In this document: in pieces, positions 27,161-34,876 of the stretch
Numbering within the stretch: the first letter of the stretch is position 1
How the letters are laid out: each line of letters starts with the position of its first letter
From: Castellaniella sp049650445
Lineage (GTDB): Bacteria; Pseudomonadota; Gammaproteobacteria; Burkholderiales; Burkholderiaceae_B
DNA: 64,000 nt
Reading direction: 5' to 3'
Assembly: GCF_049650445.1 (NCBI RefSeq)
Contig: NZ_JBASAD010000008.1
Location: forward strand, 1-64,000
The notes under the pieces: model-generated
Database searches by the model: none
What the model saw: the letters and a program-made list of their open reading frames with translations, nothing else
What the model was told of the DNA's origin: nothing
Position numbers and translations under genes: made by a program

Positions 27161-29179
27161 ATGTTCAATACCCTCCTGATCGCGAACCGGGGCGAGATCG
27201 CCTGCCGCATCGCCGCCACGGCCCGCCGCATGGGCATCCGCACCGTCGCCGTCTATTCCGACGCCGATGCCAACGCCCGCCACGTCCAGGCCTGCGACCG
27301 CGCCGTGCACATCGGCGGCCCGGAACCCGCCGCCAGCTACCTGCGCGCCGACGCCATTCTGGAAGCTGCCCGCCGCACCGGTGCCCAGGCCATCCACCCG
27401 GGCTACGGCTTCCTGTCGGAAAACGCCGATTTCGCCCGCGCCTGCGCAGCCGCCGGCCTGACCTTCGTCGGCCCGCCCGTCGATGCGATCGCCGCCATGG
27501 GCAGCAAGTCCGCCGCCAAGACCCTGATGTCCGGCGCCGACGTGCCCCTGGTGCCGGGCTACCACGGCGAACGCCAGGAGGCCGATTTTCTGCAGGAACA
27601 GGCGCGCGCCATCGGCTATCCCGTGCTCATCAAGGCCAGCGCAGGCGGCGGCGGCAAGGGCATGCGCATCGTCCACGCCGACGCCGAATTCCAGGCGGCC
27701 CTGGCCTCCTGCCAGCGCGAGGCGGCCAGCAGCTTCGGCAACGCCCAGGTCCTGATCGAGCGCTACCTGACCAAGCCGCGCCACATCGAAATCCAGGTCT
27801 TCGCCGACACGCACGGCCAATGCGTGCACCTGTTCGAGCGCGACTGCTCCGTGCAACGGCGCCACCAGAAGGTGATCGAGGAAGCCCCCGCGCCCGGCAT
27901 GACGCCGGACCGCCGCGAGGCCATGGGCCGGGCCGCCGTGGCCGCCGCCCAGGCCGTCGGCTACGTCGGTGCCGGCACGGTGGAATTCATCGCCGAGCCC
28001 GACGGGCGCTTCTATTTCATGGAGATGAATACCCGGTTGCAGGTCGAGCACCCGGTCACCGAAGCCATCACCGGCCAGGATCTGGTGGAATGGCAGTTGC
28101 GCGTGGCCGCCGGCCAGCCGCTGCCATTGCGCCAGGACCAGTTGCACATCCAGGGCCACGCCCTGGAGGCCCGCATCTACGCAGAGAACCCGGACAAGGA
28201 CTTCCTGCCCAGCATCGGCCGCCTGGACGCCCTGCAGTGGCCGCCGCACGTCGTCTTTCAGACCGGCCCGGTGCGTGTGGACGGCGGCGTGCGCGAAGGC
28301 GACACCATCTCTCCGCACTACGACCCGATGATCGCCAAGCTGATCGTCCACGGTCAGGACCGCGAACAGGCCCGGCAGCGGATGCTGCGCGCGCTGGGCG
28401 CGGTGCGCTGCACCGGCGTGCACACCAATATCGCCTTCCTGGGCCGCCTGATGGACGATCCGGCCTTTGCCACCGCCGATCTGGACACCGGGCTCATCGA
28501 GCGCGAGCACGACCGCCTGTTCCCGGCCCCCCGGGACAGCGAGGACACCACGCTGGCCCTGGCCGCCGCCACTCTGCTGCATCACGACGGTCTCGCCCGT
28601 CCTGGCGCCACGGCCATGACCGGCGGCCCCTGGAGCCAGGCCGACGGCTGGCGCATCGGCGGCCACTACGCCCGCACCTTGACCCTGAAAGACGACCGGG
28701 GCGAACGCACCGTGCACCTGCGCCGCAACGGCGGCAACTGGACCCTGGCGGTGGACGAACACCCTGCGCAGGCCTTTCACTGGCAGGCCGAAGGCCACCA
28801 CCCGGCCCACGTCCGCGTGCGCCTGGGTGACACCGAAGCGCGCGGCGACGTCCACTGCGGCGGTTCGCGCCTGGACGTCTTTGACTACGGCCGGCGCCAG
28901 ACCCTGGAATGGCGCGATCCGCTCACCCTGGCGGCCGCGTCCACCGACGACACGGCCGGCGGCCTGACCGCCCCGATGCCGGGCAAGATCCTGTCGGTCG
29001 CCGTGGCGGCGGGCGACACCGTCACGCGCGGCGCGCCCCTGCTCGTCATGGAGGCCATGAAGATGGAGCACACCATCGAGGCGCCTCACGACGGAGTAGT
29101 CAAGGAAGTCTTCTACGCGGTCGGTGACCAGGTGACCGAGGGCGTGACGCTGATCGATCTGGAGCCGCACGAAAACTGA
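27161..29179 (+). CDS. liuD: Methylcrotonyl-CoA carboxylase alpha (biotin) subunit
   Basis: 672-residue biotin carboxylase plus biotin carrier subunit, partner of LiuB. The N-terminus FNTLLIANRGEIACRI and the ATP-grasp core (KASAGGGGKGMRIV, the EMNTRLQVEHPVTE motif) form the biotin carboxylase. The C-terminal biotinyl domain carries the attachment Lys634 in VMEAMKMEH. I start at ATG 27161, where family similarity begins, with a GGAAAG ribosome binding site. No methylglutaconyl-CoA hydratase (liuC) or HMG-CoA lyase (liuE) gene follows, so the pathway must be completed elsewhere in the genome. Confidence 0.94.
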   Translation: MFNTLLIANRGEIACRIAATARRMGIRTVAVYSDADANARHVQACDRAVHIGGPEPAASYLRADAILEAARRTGAQAIHPGYGFLSENADFARACAAAGLTFVGPPVDAIAAMGSKSAAKTLMSGADVPLVPGYHGERQEADFLQEQARAIGYPVLIKASAGGGGKGMRIVHADAEFQAALASCQREAASSFGNAQVLIERYLTKPRHIEIQVFADTHGQCVHLFERDCSVQRRHQKVIEEAPAPGMTPDRREAMGRAAVAAAQAVGYVGAGTVEFIAEPDGRFYFMEMNTRLQVEHPVTEAITGQDLVEWQLRVAAGQPLPLRQDQLHIQGHALEARIYAENPDKDFLPSIGRLDALQWPPHVVFQTGPVRVDGGVREGDTISPHYDPMIAKLIVHGQDREQARQRMLRALGAVRCTGVHTNIAFLGRLMDDPAFATADLDTGLIEREHDRLFPAPRDSEDTTLALAAATLLHHDGLARPGATAMTGGPWSQADGWRIGGHYARTLTLKDDRGERTVHLRRNGGNWTLAVDEHPAQAFHWQAEGHHPAHVRVRLGDTEARGDVHCGGSRLDVFDYGRRQTLEWRDPLTLAAASTDDTAGGLTAPMPGKILSVAVAAGDTVTRGAPLLVMEAMKMEHTIEAPHDGVVKEVFYAVGDQVTEGVTLIDLEPHEN

Positions 29180-29248
29180 TTTGCCGGGTATAGTCCGCGA
29201 TACAACAGGCGATACACAAACGCCACGTATCCGACTCGAAAAAGACTC

Positions 29249-30874
29249 ATGAGACAGAACCTGCCCGTCACCCAGCACGTCCACGCCTATCCGGCCCACA
29301 TGACCCTGATCTCCATCACGGACGAAAAGGGCCGGATCACCTACTGCAACAAGGACTTCACCATCGTCAGCGGCTATTCGAAACAGGATCTCCTGGGTCA
29401 GCCGCACAATATCCTCCGTCACCCGGACATGCCCGAAGAAGCCTTCCGGGATTTCTGGGATACCGTCCAGGCCGGCCGGCTCTGGAGCGGGCCCGTCAAG
29501 AACCGGCGCAAGAACGGCGATACCTACTGGGTGAACGCCAACGCCACCTGCATCCGCGAAAACGGCAAGATCATCGGCTATCTTTCCGTACGCACCCACC
29601 TGCCCGACGAGGTCATCGTGGCAGCGGAAGCCCTGTTCGCCACCATGCGCCAGGAGGCCGCCAACGGCAAGCTCAAGCACCGGCTCCAGGGCGGGCAAAT
29701 CCATCGCAGCGGCCTGCTGCCCCGGCTGCGCCGCGCCCTGCACCTGACCCCGCAGCGCAAAGCCGTGCTGCTGACCGGCCTGGCCGCCGCCTGCCCTCTG
29801 CTGGCCTCTGCCCTGAATCTGCCCTGGACATTTCAGGCACTGGCCGGCGTCGTCGGCATCGCCCTGGCCACGCTGGGCGTCGACCGCTTCCTGCTGCTCC
29901 CGATCCGGCGGGTCACGGCCCTGATCGAAAAACTGGCCAGCGGCGATTTGTCCGAAACGATCCGCCTCGACGATTACCGCGCCACGCGCCGCCTGATCCT
30001 GTCGATCAACCAGTTGGCCCTGGGCATCCGCACCGCCATGTCCGATGTCCGGCAGTTCCTCAGCACCGACTCCCACGTGCTGTCCCAGCACAGCGACGAC
30101 ATGGTCGTACGGGCCGAACAGCAGGCCGCCAACCTGAGCCAATCCGCCGAGGCCATCGACCAGATCAGCCATGCGGTGGAGCAGACCTCGACGATGACCC
30201 AAAACGGCACCGAACTGGCCCAGGAATCCCTGGACGCCGTCAACCGCAGCCAGCAGGCCATCCAGAACCTGGCCCAGATCATCGAGCGCATCACCGAGTC
30301 CTCGCAGCACATCAACGACTTCACCCAGGTAATCGAATCCGTGGCGTTCCAGACCAACATCCTGGCCCTCAATGCCTCGGTCGAGGCGGCACGGGCCGGC
30401 GAGCACGGCCGCGGCTTCGAGGTGGTCGCCTCCGAGGTCCGGGCCCTGTCCAAGCGCACCTCGGACGCGGCACAGCAAATCCACGAACTGATCTCCGAGT
30501 CCCGCAAGCACATCGAGCAAGGCAACGATCGCAGCCGGCAGGCCGAATCCCGCATGGGCGAAGTCGCCGCCACGGTCCAGCGCCAGGTCGAGATTCTGCA
30601 GGACATCCATCAGGCGGCCCGCGAACAGACGACCCGCATCCAGGAGGTCAGCGACGCCCTGAGTCAACTGGATCAGATCACCGACACCAACACGAAACTG
30701 GCAACCGAACTCTCGCGGATCGCCGGCACGATGGAGGACAATGCCCAGGCTTCGCTGGACAACCTCCGTATCTTCAAGCTGGCCGAAGGCGACCGCACCC
30801 ACGCGCACGCTGACGCGGTCGCCCTGCGGCGCGCCAACAAACAGGCCACGGAGGCGCTGGCGCTGACCGACTGA
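29249..30874 (+). CDS. aer: Aer-type PAS chemotaxis receptor
   Basis: 541-residue membrane receptor. The N-terminal PAS domain (residues about 10-120) has the Aer-like motif LGQPHNILRHPDMPEEAFRDFW and NRRKNGDTYWVNANA, the region that binds FAD in E. coli Aer. Two closely spaced membrane segments near 172-215 and a HAMP-like linker follow. The kinase-control tip, FQTNILALNASVEAARAGEHGRGF, is followed by the coiled coil. No periplasmic sensor domain exists, which fits energy or redox taxis. No C-terminal CheR-binding pentapeptide is seen. No che genes are adjacent. Confidence 0.9.
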   Translation: MRQNLPVTQHVHAYPAHMTLISITDEKGRITYCNKDFTIVSGYSKQDLLGQPHNILRHPDMPEEAFRDFWDTVQAGRLWSGPVKNRRKNGDTYWVNANATCIRENGKIIGYLSVRTHLPDEVIVAAEALFATMRQEAANGKLKHRLQGGQIHRSGLLPRLRRALHLTPQRKAVLLTGLAAACPLLASALNLPWTFQALAGVVGIALATLGVDRFLLLPIRRVTALIEKLASGDLSETIRLDDYRATRRLILSINQLALGIRTAMSDVRQFLSTDSHVLSQHSDDMVVRAEQQAANLSQSAEAIDQISHAVEQTSTMTQNGTELAQESLDAVNRSQQAIQNLAQIIERITESSQHINDFTQVIESVAFQTNILALNASVEAARAGEHGRGFEVVASEVRALSKRTSDAAQQIHELISESRKHIEQGNDRSRQAESRMGEVAATVQRQVEILQDIHQAAREQTTRIQEVSDALSQLDQITDTNTKLATELSRIAGTMEDNAQASLDNLRIFKLAEGDRTHAHADAVALRRANKQATEALALTD

Positions 30875-30939
30875 GCGCCCAGGCGGCACAGCGTCTCCCG
30901 GACAAGTACACTATGGGCACCACCGCATCACCACCCGCC

Positions 30940-31407
30940 ATGTACGACATCCTGGTTTACCTGTTCGAAAACTACTACACGCCCCAGGCCTGCCCGCGCG
31001 CCGAAGTCCTGGCCAGCAAGCTGGCGGCCGCCGGATTCGAGCACGAGGACATCGACGACGCGCTGAACTGGCTGCGCGACCTGGCCAGCACCACCGAACG
31101 CTGCCTGCCGCTGGCCGTCATGCGCGATGCCCGGCGCGATGCCGCGCGCGTCTACACCGACACGGAATACGCGACGCTGGGCACCGAGGCGATCGGCTTC
31201 ATCAGCTTCCTGGAACATTCCGGCAGCCTGCCCCCGGTTCTGCGCGAAATCCTGATCGAAGCGGCCCAGGCGGCGGACCATTCCCCCCTGTCCCTGGCCG
31301 AAATCAAGGTCCTGGCGCTGATGGTCCTCTGGAGCCAGGAGGCCGAAGTCGACCATCTGGTGTTCGAGGAACTGCTGACCGACGACGAAGGCCGGCTGTC
31401 ACACTGA
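30940..31407 (+). CDS. smg: Smg/DUF494 family protein
   Basis: 155-residue protein of the Smg (DUF494) family, starting MYDILVYLFENYY as the family does. An upstream in-frame ATG at 30913 would add nine residues; neither has a strong ribosome binding site. The protein is helical and acidic, with no catalytic motif, and its function is not established. In many genomes smg lies between dprA and a topoisomerase gene; here gluQ follows, its ATG overlapping the smg stop by 1 bp, and topB lies 3.5 kb further on. Confidence 0.85.
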   Translation: MYDILVYLFENYYTPQACPRAEVLASKLAAAGFEHEDIDDALNWLRDLASTTERCLPLAVMRDARRDAARVYTDTEYATLGTEAIGFISFLEHSGSLPPVLREILIEAAQAADHSPLSLAEIKVLALMVLWSQEAEVDHLVFEELLTDDEGRLSH

Positions 31408-32267
31408 TGTCCCGCCCCTACGTGGGTCGCTTCGCGCCCAGCCCCAGCGGACCCCTGCACGCCGGATCGCTGGTGGCGGCCCTGGCCAGCCATCTGGACG
31501 CCCGGGCGCACCAGGGCCGCTGGCTGCTGCGTATCGAGGACATCGACGAACCCCGCACCGTCCCCGGTGCCGAGCGCGTCATCCTGGGACAACTGGAAAC
31601 CCTGGGCCTGCACTGGGACGGGGAACCCGTCCGTCAGACGCAGCGCCATCCTTTATATGAAGCCGCCTTCGCACGGTTGCGCGCCGCCGGGCGCCTGTAC
31701 GGCTGTGCCTGCGTCCGGCGCGAACTGCCGCCCGGCCCCTATCCCGGCACCTGCCGCCCGCCGAAGGGCACGGGGAGCCGCCCGATCCGCAGTTGGCGCT
31801 TTCTCGTCGATCCCGGCGTGGAAACCTTCACCGACCGCTGGCTGGGTTCGCAGGTCCAGGACGTGGCGGCCGAGGTCGGGGACTTCATCGTCCGTCGCGC
31901 CGACGGCCTGTGGGCCTATCAACTGGTCGTGGTGGTGGACGATGGCGACCAGGGCGTCACCGACGTGGTGCGCGGCACCGACCTGCTGGATTCCACGGCC
32001 CGCCAGCGGCAACTGGCCCGCGCCCTGGATCTGCCGGCGCCGCGCGTGCTGCACGTGCCGCTGATCCTGGACGCCGCCGGCCACAAGCTGTCCAAACAGA
32101 ACCACGCGCCCGCGCTGGACGTCTCGCGGCCCCTGGACTGCCTGCACGCGGCCTGGCAGGCCCTGGGCTTCGCTGCACTGCCCGCCGCGACGCCGGACGC
32201 GTTCTGGCCGCTGGCGACGGCAGCTTGGTCGCAGCGGTTCGGGATGCAGGCGACCGATCGCGCCTGA
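31407..32267 (+). CDS. gluQ: Glutamyl-Q tRNA(Asp) synthetase
   Basis: 286-residue truncated glutamyl-tRNA synthetase homologue lacking the anticodon-binding domain. It has the N-terminal GRFAPSPSGPLHAGSL signature, RIEDIDEPR, a zinc-site segment with Cys-x-Cys and a distal Cys (YGCACVRREL to GTCRPP), and the KLSKQ loop in place of KMSKS. The enzyme adds glutamate to queuosine in tRNA-Asp. It is translationally coupled to smg and converges with the GDYXXLXY gene. Confidence 0.93.
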   Translation: MSRPYVGRFAPSPSGPLHAGSLVAALASHLDARAHQGRWLLRIEDIDEPRTVPGAERVILGQLETLGLHWDGEPVRQTQRHPLYEAAFARLRAAGRLYGCACVRRELPPGPYPGTCRPPKGTGSRPIRSWRFLVDPGVETFTDRWLGSQVQDVAAEVGDFIVRRADGLWAYQLVVVVDDGDQGVTDVVRGTDLLDSTARQRQLARALDLPAPRVLHVPLILDAAGHKLSKQNHAPALDVSRPLDCLHAAWQALGFAALPAATPDAFWPLATAAWSQRFGMQATDRA

Positions 32268-32276
32268 CCCGGCCCC

Positions 32277-34811
32277 CTACAGCGGCTTCATCCCCTCGTC
32301 CAGCAACTCGGCCAGCAGCGATTTTCCATCCCGCGCCACCCTCAGCACGCCGTAACGGGCCTTCTCATAACGCGCCCCCTGGCCTTCGGGGAAGAACCAG
32401 TTCCGCCCGCCCCAATCCGCGCCGCTGGACTGCCAGCCCGACCGTTCGCGCGGGCGCCAGCGGAAGACCAGTGCCACGGTCTGGTCATCCGCATCCGAAG
32501 GCGCCTCCGCCGTCACCTCCTGCAACTGCCCGACGCCCTGGTCATCGAGCCGCAGCAGCAGCCAGCCCCGGCCCGATGCGTCGAGTGCGTCCTTCACCGG
32601 CGGATGCTCGTCCAGCCAGCCCTCCACCTGTCGGCGGATGGCATAGTCCAGATCCATATAGTCCCCCTGCATCAGCGAACGCGGGTCCACCGGGGCCAAA
32701 GCCAGTGCCACGGCCCGCCCTTCGGACAGAATGGTCTTGTAGTACTGCACGCGGGCCAGCACCAGTCCCAGGATCAGCACGCCACCCGCCAACACGCCCG
32801 CCGCCAGCCTCCCATGCCGCCGGCCGGCCACGATCCCGGCCGTCAGCCGGTAGCGCAGCGCCAGCACCCCCGTCAGCGCGGCCAGCGCGGCCGCCGCCAG
32901 GCCCAGCGAGACCGACTTGGCGATCAGACCGCCGTCGAGCGTCGTGTTGAAGTAATAGAGCGCGATGCCCCCCAGCGCCAGCGGTAGTGACCACACCTGC
33001 GGCAGGCGATCCCTGGACCACCCGCCCAGCACGACACCCGTCAGCGCCACCGCCAGCAGCGGCGCGCCCATCCAGCCCAGGCCCGCCGCGCAGCACACCG
33101 CTGGCACACCGAAGCGCAGCAAAGGCGGCAAAGCGGGCCGGACGGTCGACATCCAGGCCCCCAGCAACACACCGGGCAGCACGGCCAGCGCCGCCAGAGC
33201 CCCATGCACCGGCAACCGGCCGACCCAGACCGGGCCGGCCGCCGACTCGGAAACCAGGCCTGCCAGCACCGCCGCCACCGTCATCGACGCCCACCCCAGC
33301 GGACGCCAGAACAACCGCAAGCCTGCCCGCATCGACAGCAACCAGGCCGCTGCCCCGAACACGACGAAAAACACTGCGCGCCACGCCAGGCCATCGAACA
33401 TGAGCGGCTCATCGTGCCACCCCCACCGCTGCGGGAACGTCAGATAGCAGCCGATGCCCAGCACCACCCCGGCAGCCAGCAGGCGGACGGCAAATTGCCG
33501 CGTCCCGGCGTAGACCACCCCGCCGGCCGCCAGCAGAAGCGCCAGATGCAGCGCCAGACCACCGGATTCGTCCACGGCCAGCCAGACCACGCCCGCCGCG
33601 CACAGCAGCAGACCCAGCGCCGCCAGCACTCCGCCAAACTCGCGCCCGAGCGCTCTGCCCGCCGTCCGGCTGATGAACAGCCCCGGCAACATCGCCACCG
33701 CCCCGGCCCCCAGCACCGCCGCGGCCGTATCCAGGCGAAACGCGATCCCCACCCCGACAGCCAGCAGCGACACCGCCGGGATCAGCACCCCGACCCGCAG
33801 GGCGATCAGGTACCACGGCACGGCGGCATCCCCCGCCAGCGCCGTCTCCGCATCGAGCGCGCCCCGAGTCACCCATGCCGGATCGGCCGAGCCATCCCCC
33901 GCCGCCTCGTGCTGCCGCAGCCACAGCACATGCTTGACCGCCAGCATGCCCAGGAGCAACATCACCACGGCCAGGCCGATCAGTCCAAGCTCCGACGAGA
34001 CCCGAGGCCCCAGCCACAGGCCCGCCGACACGATCCCCGCCAGCAGTGCCATGGACACGACGGCCAGATCACGGCGCACACGCGCGTAAAAGACATACAC
34101 CGCCCCGATCGCCAGCACGCCCAGACCCGGGCCCACCGTCCCCTGCCATTGCCACAAGCCGTCGGAGCCCCACCCGTCAAGCCCCCCAAAAGACCCTTGC
34201 ATGATCGCGCTGCAGGCCCAGAACAGCACGCCACACCCCGCCAGCACCCGCCGCGCCAGATGCCAGGGGTCCCGCAGCCATGTGCGCAGGCCTTCCGCCA
34301 GCGCCAGCAGGGCGCCGTTCAGGAGCATCAAGGCCAGCCCGAACCAGTCACCCCACCAGAGGATGGACGAAGTGCCGGCCCAGGTGACGTACGTCAGGTT
34401 CAGCAGCAGCACCCACAACAGCGCCAGCACTGCGGAACGCAGCAGCACCAGCCAGGGCAGGAGCAGCATCGCCCAGGCGAAGAACAATTCCCAGGCATCC
34501 GCACCGGTTTGATAGATCTGCCCCGTCAGCGCCAGCAAAGCGCCCGTCGCCAGCGCGGCCAGCCCTGCCGCATGTTCCGCCCACGGACTGCCACGCCAGG
34601 CCAGTCCGGTCGTCACGCACACCAGCAGCGCCAAAACCCCCTGCACCAGCCGCAGCCGGCCATCCGGGCTCATCTGCGGCCAATTGGACGCGATCCAGAA
34701 CACCAGGGCGGATCCGGCCAGCAGCACGCTCAGAAAGCCGATGCCCAGGGCCAGAATACGACGCCACTGGACCGGATCGCCGGCATCCGTCTGAGACGAG
34801 ACGACTTGCAT
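32277..34811 (-). CDS. Large membrane protein with DUF2157-like core and C-terminal GDYXXLXY domain
   Basis: 844-residue polytopic protein. Roughly the first 690 residues hold about 20 hydrophobic segments in the style of DUF2157/DUF4401 proteins (early motif LALTGQIYQTGADAWELFFAWA). The C-terminal 170 residues form a soluble GDYXXLXY domain, with the eponymous motif LMQGDYMDLDY and a later ARYGVLRV. In many bacteria these two units are separate adjacent genes, so this looks like a fusion. I start at ATG 34811, which has a GGGGG ribosome binding site. It is divergent from topB with a 65-bp gap and convergent with gluQ. Function unknown. Confidence 0.8.
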   Translation of the reverse strand: MQVVSSQTDAGDPVQWRRILALGIGFLSVLLAGSALVFWIASNWPQMSPDGRLRLVQGVLALLVCVTTGLAWRGSPWAEHAAGLAALATGALLALTGQIYQTGADAWELFFAWAMLLLPWLVLLRSAVLALLWVLLLNLTYVTWAGTSSILWWGDWFGLALMLLNGALLALAEGLRTWLRDPWHLARRVLAGCGVLFWACSAIMQGSFGGLDGWGSDGLWQWQGTVGPGLGVLAIGAVYVFYARVRRDLAVVSMALLAGIVSAGLWLGPRVSSELGLIGLAVVMLLLGMLAVKHVLWLRQHEAAGDGSADPAWVTRGALDAETALAGDAAVPWYLIALRVGVLIPAVSLLAVGVGIAFRLDTAAAVLGAGAVAMLPGLFISRTAGRALGREFGGVLAALGLLLCAAGVVWLAVDESGGLALHLALLLAAGGVVYAGTRQFAVRLLAAGVVLGIGCYLTFPQRWGWHDEPLMFDGLAWRAVFFVVFGAAAWLLSMRAGLRLFWRPLGWASMTVAAVLAGLVSESAAGPVWVGRLPVHGALAALAVLPGVLLGAWMSTVRPALPPLLRFGVPAVCCAAGLGWMGAPLLAVALTGVVLGGWSRDRLPQVWSLPLALGGIALYYFNTTLDGGLIAKSVSLGLAAAALAALTGVLALRYRLTAGIVAGRRHGRLAAGVLAGGVLILGLVLARVQYYKTILSEGRAVALALAPVDPRSLMQGDYMDLDYAIRRQVEGWLDEHPPVKDALDASGRGWLLLRLDDQGVGQLQEVTAEAPSDADDQTVALVFRWRPRERSGWQSSGADWGGRNWFFPEGQGARYEKARYGVLRVARDGKSLLAELLDEGMKPL

Positions 34812-34876
34812 GGTGTAATACCCCCTCGTATGATCCGCGCTAATGCGGCCCAAAATGCGGCCGCCTCGGAAACCTC

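Noticed and set aside
27140..30889. Open frame of about 1250 codons on the minus strand opposite liuD and aer
   Set aside because: It spans two well-identified genes and their intergenic gap, with low-complexity Gly/Ala/His/Gln composition typical of a shadow frame.
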